A DNA stretch of 8,698 bases from positions 1 through 8,698 of the forward strand of contig JAITNE010000118.1 in NCBI GenBank assembly GCA_031290635.1, in the 5' to 3' direction. Positions 1 to 7,346 of this stretch are shown in pieces. A model generated the notes under the pieces. That model did no database searches. It was not told where the DNA came from and saw only the letters and a program-made list of their open reading frames with translations. A program made the position numbers and the translations under genes. Position 1 is the stretch's first letter; the number at the start of each line of letters is the position of its first letter. This DNA comes from Tannerella sp. Lineage in GTDB: Bacteria; Bacteroidota; Bacteroidia; Bacteroidales; Tannerellaceae.

Positions 1-2127
1 GCAACTCCTTTCGGCATGACGCAAGTAAGCCCTAATACCATAACCGGCGGCGATAACGGGCCGGGCTACAGCTATGAACATACTAGTATTGAGGGTTTTG
101 CGTTCACTCAAATGAGCGGGATAGGATGGTACGGCGACCTCGGTAACCTGCTCGTCATGCCGACTACAGGAAAACTGCATACTTCAGCAGGCGAAAGAGA
201 CAATCCAGCAACAGGTTATCGATCATTTTACGCCAAAGAGAGTGAACAGGCTCGAGCAGGATATTATTCAGTACAACTGACTGATTATAATATACTTGCC
301 GAAGCAACCGCGTCGCCGCACGGAGGCGTCCTGCGATTCACATTTCCCGAAAATCGACAGTCGAAGATTCAGATAGACCTCGCGCGGAGAGTAGGTGGAA
401 CTTCTGTTTATCAATATATTAAGGTCGTTGACAAAAATACTGTTCAGGGCTGGATGCGATGCACTGCAGACGGCGGCGGATGGGGCAACGGCAGCGGTAA
501 ACCTGACTATACGGTTTATTTTTATGCCCGTTTCAGTCGGCCATTGGAAAACTATGGTTTCTGGCGTGCCGATATACCCGAAGATTGGCGTCGCAAGCTA
601 CAGGATGTAACCGCAAAACCTTATCAGCAACGCGTTTCGGAAGCCGAAATCATTCGCGATGTTGATGAATTGGAAGGTAAGCATTTAGGATTCTTTGCGG
701 AATATCCGACAGCAGAAAAAGAGGTAATCACTTTCAGCGCCGGCATCTCATTTGTTGATTTAGAGGGAGCAGAGAAGAATTTCAACGCCGAACTTAAAGG
801 AACTTCGTTCGACGAAATCTATCAAACAACACGCAAACTATGGGACAAGGAACTTGCGAAAATCACCGTAGAAGGCGGAACTGAAGCGGAGAAGACAATT
901 TTCTATACCGCAATGTATCATACGATGATAGATCCTCGATTGTTCTCCGACGTTGACGGTCGCTACCCCGGCGGCGATCGACAGATACATAAATCCGACA
1001 AGTACAATCGCCGTACTATTTTTAGCGGGTGGGACGTGTTTCGCAGTCAGTTTCCATTACAGACGATTATCAACCCGACGCTTGTAAACGACGAAATCAA
1101 CTCATTTATAGACCTCGCGAAAGAAAGCGGCAAGGCTTACTACGAGCGCTGGGAGTTCCTGAATGCTTACAGCGGCTGCATGATAGGCAATCCTGCAATC
1201 TCGGTAATTACCGACGCCTACATCAAAGGGATTCGCGACTTTGATCTCGAAGAAGCATACAAATATGCGCTCAATACCTCGAAACAATCAGGCAACGGCG
1301 AGCTTGGATACTCGCAGGGTAGCATCTCGAACACTCTCGAATACGCTTATTCAGACTGGTGTATGTCGATATTAGCCAAGACATTAGATAAAACGGAAGA
1401 TGAGAAGTATTTTGCTTCGAGAAGCAAGTCATATAAGTTGATTTTCGACAGTGAATCGGGCTGGTTTCGTCCGAAAACGGCTGACGGCGAGTGGCAGCCT
1501 TTACCCGAAGGTACAACTGCCTCCAACTATCGCCTGCGTCATGATTATGGTTGCGTTGAATCAAATCCTTATCAGCAAGGATGGTTTGTGCCGCACGATA
1601 TTGATGGAATGGTTGAGCTGATGGGCGGTCGCGAACGTGCGCTTGCCGACCTGACCGCCTTCTTCGACAATGTCCCCGACGACTTGCTTTGGAATAATTA
1701 CTACAATCACGCCAACGAGCCGGTACATCATATTCCGTTTATGTTCAATCGTTTAGGCGCTCCTCATCTTACTCAAAAATGGACGCGCAAAATCTGTGCA
1801 GTTGCATATAAAAATGAGGTCGCCGGACTTGTAGGCAATGAAGATTGCGGACAAATGTCGGCATGGTATATCCTCGCTGCAAGCGGTATCCACCCTGTTT
1901 GTCCGGGAGAGACGCGCTTCGAGTTGACATCGCCTGTCTTTAACCGCATCACGTTCAATCTCGACAACGGCAAGACCTTCACTATTTCGGCAGCAAATAA
2001 TTCGCCCGAGAATATTTATATTCAGTCGGCCAAGCTTAATGGGAAGACTTATAATGAGTTTTATCTTGATTATAAAGATATTATCAACGGAGGGACATTA
2101 GATTTAGAAATGAGTGATAAGCCATAA
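1..2127 (+). CDS. GH92 family exo-alpha-mannosidase, 5'-truncated by the window edge
   Basis: Glycoside hydrolase family 92 enzymes are calcium-dependent, inverting exo-alpha-mannosidases, usually exported, that trim mannose from N-glycans or yeast mannan. The reading frame is open from base 1, and its first codons (ATPFGMTQVSPNT) match the conserved GH92 start region, so the signal peptide and perhaps 40-60 residues lie upstream; the ATG at base 16 is internal, not the start. Counting codons from base 1, a beta-sandwich domain runs to about 265 and an (alpha/alpha)6 catalytic domain follows. Visible landmarks are SGWDVFR (342-348), ESNPYQQGWFVPHD (520-533, E520 aligning with the family's catalytic acid), HANEPVHH (570-577) and GNEDCGQMSAWY (612-623, acidic pair expected to include the catalytic base). 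The C-terminal strands (ELTSPVFNRITF) are complete and the stop is TAA. Family assignment is very sure. Linkage specificity (1,2, 1,3 or other) cannot be read from the sequence. No sus-type genes are visible nearby. Confidence 0.95.
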   Translation, partial: ATPFGMTQVSPNTITGGDNGPGYSYEHTSIEGFAFTQMSGIGWYGDLGNLLVMPTTGKLHTSAGERDNPATGYRSFYAKESEQARAGYYSVQLTDYNILAEATASPHGGVLRFTFPENRQSKIQIDLARRVGGTSVYQYIKVVDKNTVQGWMRCTADGGGWGNGSGKPDYTVYFYARFSRPLENYGFWRADIPEDWRRKLQDVTAKPYQQRVSEAEIIRDVDELEGKHLGFFAEYPTAEKEVITFSAGISFVDLEGAEKNFNAELKGTSFDEIYQTTRKLWDKELAKITVEGGTEAEKTIFYTAMYHTMIDPRLFSDVDGRYPGGDRQIHKSDKYNRRTIFSGWDVFRSQFPLQTIINPTLVNDEINSFIDLAKESGKAYYERWEFLNAYSGCMIGNPAISVITDAYIKGIRDFDLEEAYKYALNTSKQSGNGELGYSQGSISNTLEYAYSDWCMSILAKTLDKTEDEKYFASRSKSYKLIFDSESGWFRPKTADGEWQPLPEGTTASNYRLRHDYGCVESNPYQQGWFVPHDIDGMVELMGGRERALADLTAFFDNVPDDLLWNNYYNHANEPVHHIPFMFNRLGAPHLTQKWTRKICAVAYKNEVAGLVGNEDCGQMSAWYILAASGIHPVCPGETRFELTSPVFNRITFNLDNGKTFTISAANNSPENIYIQSAKLNGKTYNEFYLDYKDIINGGTLDLEMSDKP

Positions 2128-2132
2128 ATCAT

Positions 2133-2142
2133 TAACTTTACG
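2133..2142 (+). promoter_or_regulatory. Possible -7-like box just before the antiporter gene
   Basis: TAACTTTACG matches the first seven positions of the Bacteroidota -7 consensus TAnnTTTG and has the same TTTACG ending as the two boxes in the 5774-6015 region. It sits only 6 bp before the antiporter ATG, which would make the transcript almost leaderless, and I see no TTTG at the expected -33 distance. It may be chance in an AT-rich gap, with the antiporter simply read through from the mannosidase gene. Confidence 0.2.
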
Positions 2143-2148
2143 ACCAAA

Positions 2149-4431
2149 ATGGGACACCTGCCTGATTTAATAAAAGACCTGGCGCTGATACTGATTTCAG
2201 CAGGTATCATCACAATTATATTCAAATGGCTTCGACAGCCGGTTGTGTTAGGTTATATTGTCGCCGGATTCGTAGCCGGGCCGCATCTCAACAAACTGCT
2301 CAATATTGCGTGGTTACCGACTGTGTCGGATATAATTAATATCTCCACCTGGGCAGATATCGGCGTGATATTCCTGCTCTTCGCACTCGGTCTGGAGTTC
2401 AGCTTCAAGAAACTGCTGAAAGTAGGCGGTCAAGCCTCAATAGCTACGCTTATCAACATGGCGTCGATGATCGGGACAGGATATTTGGTCGGCAAACTTC
2501 TGGGCTGGGGCGATATGGACAGTATCTTTCTCGGCGGAATGTTGTCGATGTCATCTACTACAATCATTATCAAGGCTTTTAATGATATGAATCTACAGAA
2601 GACGAAGTTTGCCAACATCGTTTTCGGTATGCTGATAGTCGAAGATTTGGCGGCCATTCTGATGATGGTTTTGCTAACAACATTCGCCGTCAGCAAACAT
2701 TTTGAGGGAGGCGAACTTGTAACCGGCGTCGTAAAACTGACATTCTTTATTTTTATGTGGTTTGTTGTTGGTATATATCTGATTCCCACTATATTAAAGT
2801 GGTTGAAGAAATACCTCAACGACGAGACTTTGCTGATTATCTCTGTAGGGCTGTGTTTCGGAATGGTGATGTTCGCAAGCTCGGTAGGATTTTCATCGGC
2901 TCTGGGCGCTTTTATTATGGGTTCTATTCTTGCCGAAACAATTGAATCAAAGCATATTGAGCATATCATAGAGCCGTTGAAAAATTTCTTCGGCGCGGTG
3001 TTTTTTGTTTCCGTAGGGATGATGATGGAGCCGCTGCTGATATGGGAATACGCAGGTATAATCATTCTGCTGACGATAGTTGTACTTATTGGTCGAGTGA
3101 TATTTACCATACTTGGAGTGATAGCTTCAGGCCAGAGATTGAAAATAGCCATACAATCAGGCTTTAGTCTGGCTCAGATAGGAGAATTTTCGTTTATCAT
3201 AGCCACTCTCGGAATGAGTCTCGGAGTGATAAGCAAAATACTCTATCCTATAATCGTCGCCGTCTCGGTTATTACTACTTTTACGACGCCTTATTTTATC
3301 AAGATGTCGCCCGCCGTTTCAGAAGTGATAGAGCGACTTATCCCGCCGAAGTGGTCAAAGTTAATAACAGGTTATTCAGCCTCTGATATCCTTATTGTCA
3401 ACAAAAAAAACGATTGGAATCAGTTACTGAAGAACGTCGTACTACAGGTCGGCATCTATTTAACTATCTCTGTAGCAGTTATACTGATTTGTAAAGCCTA
3501 CATCATTCCTTTCCTCACCCATAATGTTGCGGGCGTATGGGGCAAGCTGCTCGGAGCAGTAATCACCTTGCTCTCAATGTCTCCGTTTATACGGGCGATG
3601 ATAATGAAAAAATTAACTTCGGAAGCGTTTAAGAAGTTATGGAACGACAGTCACTTCAATCGCGCCGGACTTGTATTGATGATATTATTTCGCGTCATAC
3701 TCGGAGTAATCCTTATATCGATGGTACTTATTCCCTTGTTTTCAATCAACAAGATTGTGTTAATAATCATCTCCTTTATATTGACCGTCGGCATGGTATT
3801 TTCGCGAAGATTGATGCTACAGTCGAAAAAAATCGAATCGCGCTTCCTCGAAAACCTCAGCCGCAAGCAGCGGTTTGATGAGCATAACGCCGCCATACTC
3901 TCGTCTGTAGCCGATAATATGTTAGCCAAAAATATTCATGTAGAGGAGTTTGATATATCGCCATCGTCGCAGGTCATAGGCAAGACGCTGAAAGAGTTGC
4001 AATTCAAGCAAAAGACAGGCGTTTCGGTCATCACTATTCTGCGCGGCAAGCGCAAAATCAATATTCCCGGCCCGGATGAACACATCTACCCGTGCGATAA
4101 GATAGTTGTATCGGGCAGCGATGAAGAACTAAAGCGACTTGTCGGTTTTATAGGCAACTTAACGGCGCCTGATTTGCATGAAGAAGTTCCGCAATATCAC
4201 ATCAATCTCTCACAGTTTGAGATAGAACATAATTCACCCTTTGCCGGGAAAAAGATACGAGACATACGGCTACGCGAACTCACCGAGACAATGATAATAG
4301 GCATTGAGCGGGACGGCAAAGCGATAGTGAATTTCAACGCCAACTTCGAGTTTAAGGAAGACGACGTTCTACTCCTTGCCGGCGAGCAGGAAAAGTTGGA
4401 CATGTTCAGCGAAAATATCCGAGATATATAG
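2149..4431 (+). CDS. CPA2-type cation:proton antiporter with tandem RCK_C (TrkA-C-like) domains
   Basis: This is an inner-membrane monovalent cation:proton antiporter of the CPA2 (KefB/KefC/NapA-like) family, likely exchanging K+ or Na+ for H+. Residues 1-385 hold about 13 hydrophobic helices of the Na_H_exchanger core. Family signatures seen are LRQPVVLGYIVAG (28-40), LFALGLEF (77-84), SSTTIIIKAFND (135-146), the VED motif at 164-166 (D166 the likely ion/proton aspartate) and SLAQIGEFSFIIA (340-352). Residues about 427-555 add roughly four more hydrophobic segments. A basic linker follows, then two RCK_C/TrkA-C-like domains at about 596-668 and 684-756. No GxGxxG nucleotide-binding RCK_N domain is visible. 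The start is chosen because MGHLPDLIKDLALIL leads straight into helix 1 and the next Met is residue 104. The gene lies 21 bp after the mannosidase, so readthrough is possible, and converges with the PIN-PhoH gene. Ion specificity and the regulatory ligand are unknown. Confidence 0.92.
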   Translation: MGHLPDLIKDLALILISAGIITIIFKWLRQPVVLGYIVAGFVAGPHLNKLLNIAWLPTVSDIINISTWADIGVIFLLFALGLEFSFKKLLKVGGQASIATLINMASMIGTGYLVGKLLGWGDMDSIFLGGMLSMSSTTIIIKAFNDMNLQKTKFANIVFGMLIVEDLAAILMMVLLTTFAVSKHFEGGELVTGVVKLTFFIFMWFVVGIYLIPTILKWLKKYLNDETLLIISVGLCFGMVMFASSVGFSSALGAFIMGSILAETIESKHIEHIIEPLKNFFGAVFFVSVGMMMEPLLIWEYAGIIILLTIVVLIGRVIFTILGVIASGQRLKIAIQSGFSLAQIGEFSFIIATLGMSLGVISKILYPIIVAVSVITTFTTPYFIKMSPAVSEVIERLIPPKWSKLITGYSASDILIVNKKNDWNQLLKNVVLQVGIYLTISVAVILICKAYIIPFLTHNVAGVWGKLLGAVITLLSMSPFIRAMIMKKLTSEAFKKLWNDSHFNRAGLVLMILFRVILGVILISMVLIPLFSINKIVLIIISFILTVGMVFSRRLMLQSKKIESRFLENLSRKQRFDEHNAAILSSVADNMLAKNIHVEEFDISPSSQVIGKTLKELQFKQKTGVSVITILRGKRKINIPGPDEHIYPCDKIVVSGSDEELKRLVGFIGNLTAPDLHEEVPQYHINLSQFEIEHNSPFAGKKIRDIRLRELTETMIIGIERDGKAIVNFNANFEFKEDDVLLLAGEQEKLDMFSENIRDI

Positions 4432-4435
4432 AGAA

Positions 4436-5773
4436 TTACAGCAGGTCGGCGGCAAGTTCGGCAAGTTGGCTACGCTCACCCTTGACAAGATTGATATGGG
4501 CGAAGATGGGTTGCCCCTTCATCTTGTCAACCATATATGCAAGTCCGTTGCTTTGCATATCGAGGTAAGGCGAATCAATCTGCTGTATATCACCGGTAAA
4601 TATCATTTTAGTACCTTCGCCGGTGCGGGTGATAATAGTCTTTATCTCGTGGGGCGTAAGATTTTGCGCCTCATCTACGATACATAAAGTCTCAGCGAGG
4701 CTTCGACCGCGAATATATGCCAGCGCTTCGATGACAAGTTGATTATTTTTCTGCATCTCGTCGATATTGCGTGCTTCGAGGCTGTTAGCGCCAAACTGAG
4801 CCTTTATAACATTGATGTTATCGAAAAGCGGCTGCATGTAGGGGCTAATCTTATCTTTCTCATTACCCGGCAGGAAGCCTAAATCTTTGTTCGCCAGCGC
4901 CACTATCGGGCGGGCGAGAAGTATTTGTTTATACTGTTTAGCTTGTTTTAGCGCCGATGCGAGGGCTATCAAGGTCTTGCCGGTACCGGCTTTTCCGGTA
5001 ATGCCAATAAGTTTGATATTGGGGTCGTTAAGAACCTCAAAAGCAAATTTCTGTTCTGTGTTACGCGCCTGAATACCGTAGTTAGACGTTCCTTTATCGA
5101 CCTTGCGTACGCTCTCGGTAAAAGGATTGTAGCGCACAAGCACACTATTGCGTTCGCTTTCAATAATAAAGCAAACGTTGGGATAAAGCTCGATTTGCGG
5201 ACAGGCGGCGCGAAACTCATTAATCGGTATGCCGTCGGTCTTGGCGTAAATACTGTCTATCAAGGCGCTTTCTATGCCGACATAAGTCTCTTGCGAGCGC
5301 TCGAAGACATTGACGTTTCGCACCTTGTCGGTGTTATAATCCTCGACAAGCACGCCCAGCGAGCGACCTTTCATTCGCATATTTACGTCTTTAGTAACGA
5401 GCACGGTCTTAATATCAGGATGCTGCTCGGCAATGGTTACGGCGCACGAAAGAATGCGATGGTCGGGAATACGTTCGGGAAAAGAAGTAGCCACTCGTGC
5501 GTGATACACGTCTCCGGTAACGACATAGAGCGTCCCCTTGCCGTCGCCCAGCGAGGCGCCTTTGAGCGCGAAGTCGTTGGACGTCAGGGCATCCAACTCA
5601 CGCACGAACTCACGAGCGTTGTAGTTAATCTGCTCACTGCCTTTTTTAAACTTGTCAAGCTCCTCAAGAACGACTACCGGCAGATAAATATCGTTCTCCT
5701 GAAAATAGGATAAACACTTGAAGTCATGCAAGATGACATTCGTATCAAGTACAAAATTTTTCTTTGTTCCCAT
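4436..5773 (-). CDS. PIN-PhoH family ATPase / putative ribonuclease-helicase
   Basis: The protein is 445 residues and cytoplasmic, with an N-terminal PIN nuclease fold joined to a PhoH-type P-loop ATPase, the arrangement of YlaK/PhoH2-like proteins. Mycobacterial PhoH2 proteins of this layout unwind and cut RNA. PIN residues seen are LDTNV (9-13, metal-binding D10), VVLEELDKF (34-42), DHRI (104-107) and VTKDVNMRMKG (126-136, D129). Together these give the expected acidic cluster, so the nuclease is probably active. The ATPase part has Walker A GITGKAGTGKT (257-267, K266), Walker B LCIVDEAQN (363-371, D367/E368) and the PhoH signature TGDIQQID (393-400). Length is normal for the family and nothing looks broken. 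It is transcribed leftward, diverging from folC over a 242-bp gap, and ends 4 bp from the convergent antiporter stop. No small antitoxin-like ORF precedes it. The cellular substrate is unknown. Confidence 0.94.
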   Translation of the reverse strand: MGTKKNFVLDTNVILHDFKCLSYFQENDIYLPVVVLEELDKFKKGSEQINYNAREFVRELDALTSNDFALKGASLGDGKGTLYVVTGDVYHARVATSFPERIPDHRILSCAVTIAEQHPDIKTVLVTKDVNMRMKGRSLGVLVEDYNTDKVRNVNVFERSQETYVGIESALIDSIYAKTDGIPINEFRAACPQIELYPNVCFIIESERNSVLVRYNPFTESVRKVDKGTSNYGIQARNTEQKFAFEVLNDPNIKLIGITGKAGTGKTLIALASALKQAKQYKQILLARPIVALANKDLGFLPGNEKDKISPYMQPLFDNINVIKAQFGANSLEARNIDEMQKNNQLVIEALAYIRGRSLAETLCIVDEAQNLTPHEIKTIITRTGEGTKMIFTGDIQQIDSPYLDMQSNGLAYMVDKMKGQPIFAHINLVKGERSQLAELAADLL

Positions 5774-5795
5774 AGATTTTAGTCATTAAATTCGG

Positions 5796-5831
5796 CGTAA
5801 AGGTACTGCATTTTTTTCAAATAAAAGCAAA
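5796..5831 (-). promoter_or_regulatory. Candidate promoter for the PIN-PhoH gene
   Basis: On the minus strand TACCTTTA (5798-5805) matches the Bacteroidota -7 element TAnnTTTG except its last base. A TTTG (5828-5831) lies 22 bp upstream as a possible -33 element, a slightly long spacing. An A-run and GCAG sit between them. Transcription would begin roughly 15-20 nt before the ATG at 5773. The call is supported by a near-identical element in mirror orientation facing folC. It rests on consensus matching only. Confidence 0.5.
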
Positions 5832-5908
5832 GAGGAGAGAAAAAATTTTTCGACATTTTTTTCATGCTTATAAATAGCTTATTATCAACTATGTATTACA
5901 CTTTAACT

Positions 5909-5928
5909 TTTTTTATTGTTTTTTATTG
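5909..5928 (+). repeat. Two exact tandem copies of TTTTTTATTG
   Basis: Bases 5909-5918 and 5919-5928 are identical 10-mers, TTTTTTATTG. The second copy supplies the TTG at 5926-5928 that could be the -33 element for folC. The unit is close to one helical turn, so phased T-tracts could bend the DNA, but the repeat could also be simple slippage in AT-rich sequence. Confidence 0.6.
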
Positions 5929-5957
5929 CTGTAATCGAAAAAAAAGCAGTAATTTTA
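5926..5957 (+). promoter_or_regulatory. Candidate promoter for folC and the downstream MFS gene
   Basis: TAATTTTA (5950-5957) fits TAnnTTTG except the last base, with TTG at 5926-5928 placed 21 bp upstream as a -33 element. The predicted leader is about 50 nt before the folC ATG at 6016. A second TAATTTTA at 5994-6001 is closer to the gene but has no TTTG at the right distance, so I prefer the upstream box, which also shares its surroundings with the mirror element facing the PIN-PhoH gene. Confidence 0.45.
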
Positions 5958-6015
5958 CGAACTTTTAAGAGCATCTATTTCACGGGGAAGTGTTAATTTT
6001 ATACTACTTAGATTG

Positions 6016-7323
6016 ATGAGTTACGAAGAGACAATAGAATATCTTTACCGGTTAACGCCGGCATTTCACCGGATTGGAGCGGACGCATACAAGCCCGGTC
6101 TTGAGCGGAGTATGAGATTTGACGAGTTATGCGACTCCCCTCACAAGCGGTACAAAAGTATCCACATAGCAGGGACAAACGGCAAAGGGTCGGTTGCCCA
6201 CCTGTTGGCGGCTGTGTTGCAGTCATGCGGATATAAGGTGGGGTTATATACCTCGCCTCACTTGCTGGATTTCAGGGAGCGAATCCGCGTGAACGGACAC
6301 CTGATTACAAGTCAATACATTGTTGATTTCGTCAATAAGTTCGCAGGATTTATCGAACATAGCCAGCCTTCATTTTTTGAAGTTACGACCGCTTTGGCTC
6401 TCGACTACTTCAGACACAAGAAAGTTACGTATGCAATCATAGAGACGGGGCTTGGCGGACGGTTGGACAGCACGAACATCATCACGCCTATAATGAGCAT
6501 CATCACCAGCATCAGCCTTGAACACACGGATTTGCTTGGCGACACCATCAGCAAGATAGCCAACGAAAAAGCCGGCATCATCAAGCGTGGCGTGCCGGCC
6601 ATTATAGGCGAAATGTCAGACTACAACCTCACGGAACAGCTTCGTGCTAAAGCGTTTGAGGTTTCGGCTCCGATAATATTTTCGACGTCCAAAGACAATC
6701 TGCTTGACGCGGAGATAAATCGGGACGGTTCGTGGCTCTTCGAGACGGCCGATTTCGGGAATTTAAGATGCGACCTGCGCGGAGTGTCGCAGAAATACAA
6801 TGTACAGACCGTTCTGACGGCGATTCAGGTATTACTCAATTCAGGCTTGCAGCTACGTCTCGCCTCCGTCAGGAAGGCTTTCACAAACGTAGCTCAATTA
6901 ACAGGCTTAATGGGTCGATGGCAGGAAATCAACTCAAAGCCCAGGATAGTATGCGACATTGCGCACAACCCCGGCGCTTGGAATGTAAACATGCGCCAAC
7001 TGTTTTTTGAGGCCTCGCATCACGAGAAAATACATATCATACTTGGATTCTCGAAAGACAAAGACGTTGACAAGATACTGTACACTTTGCCTAAGAACGC
7101 CATCTATTATTTCACTCAAGCTGCAAGCGAAAGGGCTATGCCGGCCGCAGAACTGACTATCAAAGGTTATGAATACAATCTTAAGGGGCAGAAATTCGAC
7201 AGTGTCATAGACGCCGTCAATGAGGCCACAATGAGCGCCACAGACAATGATTTCATACTTGTCAGCGGTAGCGCTTTCGTCGTAGCCGAGGCGCTCAAAC
7301 TTTTTCCAAACGCAATATTATAA
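6016..7323 (+). CDS. folC: Folylpolyglutamate synthase / dihydrofolate synthase (FolC)
   Basis: FolC is a cytoplasmic Mur-ligase-like ATPase that adds glutamate to tetrahydrofolate, retaining it in the cell. Many bacterial forms also convert dihydropteroate to dihydrofolate. The 435 residues show the P-loop region IHIAGTNGKGSVAHLL (49-64, K57), TSPHLLDFRERI (79-90), IIETGLGGRLDSTN (141-154, Mg-binding E143), SLEHTDLLGDTI (167-178, H170), IANEKAGIIK (181-190, K185 at the carbamylated-lysine position) and the C-terminal-domain signatures GRWQEI (300-305), CDIAHNPG (313-320) and ILGFSKDKDVDKIL (342-355). Length is normal and all key residues are present. A TTG codon lies directly before the ATG; I start at the ATG (6016) because it is the stronger codon and only one residue differs. 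It diverges from the PIN-PhoH gene and is followed after 23 bp by an MFS gene on the same strand. Whether it is mono- or bifunctional cannot be decided by eye. Confidence 0.95.
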   Translation: MSYEETIEYLYRLTPAFHRIGADAYKPGLERSMRFDELCDSPHKRYKSIHIAGTNGKGSVAHLLAAVLQSCGYKVGLYTSPHLLDFRERIRVNGHLITSQYIVDFVNKFAGFIEHSQPSFFEVTTALALDYFRHKKVTYAIIETGLGGRLDSTNIITPIMSIITSISLEHTDLLGDTISKIANEKAGIIKRGVPAIIGEMSDYNLTEQLRAKAFEVSAPIIFSTSKDNLLDAEINRDGSWLFETADFGNLRCDLRGVSQKYNVQTVLTAIQVLLNSGLQLRLASVRKAFTNVAQLTGLMGRWQEINSKPRIVCDIAHNPGAWNVNMRQLFFEASHHEKIHIILGFSKDKDVDKILYTLPKNAIYYFTQAASERAMPAAELTIKGYEYNLKGQKFDSVIDAVNEATMSATDNDFILVSGSAFVVAEALKLFPNAIL

Positions 7324-7346
7324 TTAACAATTAAATACGATTTAGA

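Larger units (their letters stand above)
5796..5959. repeat. Imperfect inverted repeat pair of promoter-like 23-mers
   Basis: The minus-strand reading of 5796-5818 and the plus-strand reading of 5937-5959 both follow the pattern G, A-run, GCAGTA, two variable bases, TTTACG. They agree at 20 of 23 positions by direct comparison. The arms are 118 bp apart and each points toward its own gene, so they look like duplicated or convergently similar promoter cores rather than a transcript hairpin. Confidence 0.7.
5774..6015. other. AT-rich divergent intergenic region between PIN-PhoH gene and folC
   Basis: This 242-bp stretch has no credible gene. It is strongly AT-rich with several A or T runs, including GAAAAAATTTTTC near 5839-5851. 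It holds a promoter-like element facing each flanking gene, arranged as a near-perfect mirror pair (5796-5818 and 5937-5959), and a tandem 10-bp T-rich repeat (5909-5928). I find no terminator hairpin, riboswitch or tRNA in it. Confidence 0.8.

Noticed and set aside
2430..3152. Long minus-strand open frame (240 codons) inside the antiporter gene
   Set aside because: It lies fully antisense to a well-supported gene, is rich in Ile, Ser, Thr and Pro as expected of a complement of membrane-helix codons, and shows no family motif.
4415..4427. ATATC-CGA-GATAT inverted repeat near the convergent stops as a terminator
   Set aside because: The stem is 5 bp with a single G-C pair and a 3-base loop, lacks a proper T-tract on the plus strand, and lies inside the antiporter coding end.
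4376..4687. Plus-strand open frame spanning the antiporter 3' end and the convergent gene
   Set aside because: It overlaps two well-supported genes in other frames and its protein shows no domain; chance open frame.
5195..5713. Plus-strand open frame (172 codons) antisense to the PIN-PhoH gene
   Set aside because: The opposite strand encodes conserved PIN residues throughout; this frame has no recognisable motif and no promoter-like box before it.
5994..6001. Second TAATTTTA box closer to folC
   Set aside because: It fits the -7 pattern but has no TTTG near 20 bp upstream and lacks the A-tract/GCAG surroundings of the preferred box.
6013..6015. TTG as the folC start codon
   Set aside because: It immediately precedes an ATG; the ATG is the more usual start and the choice changes only one residue.
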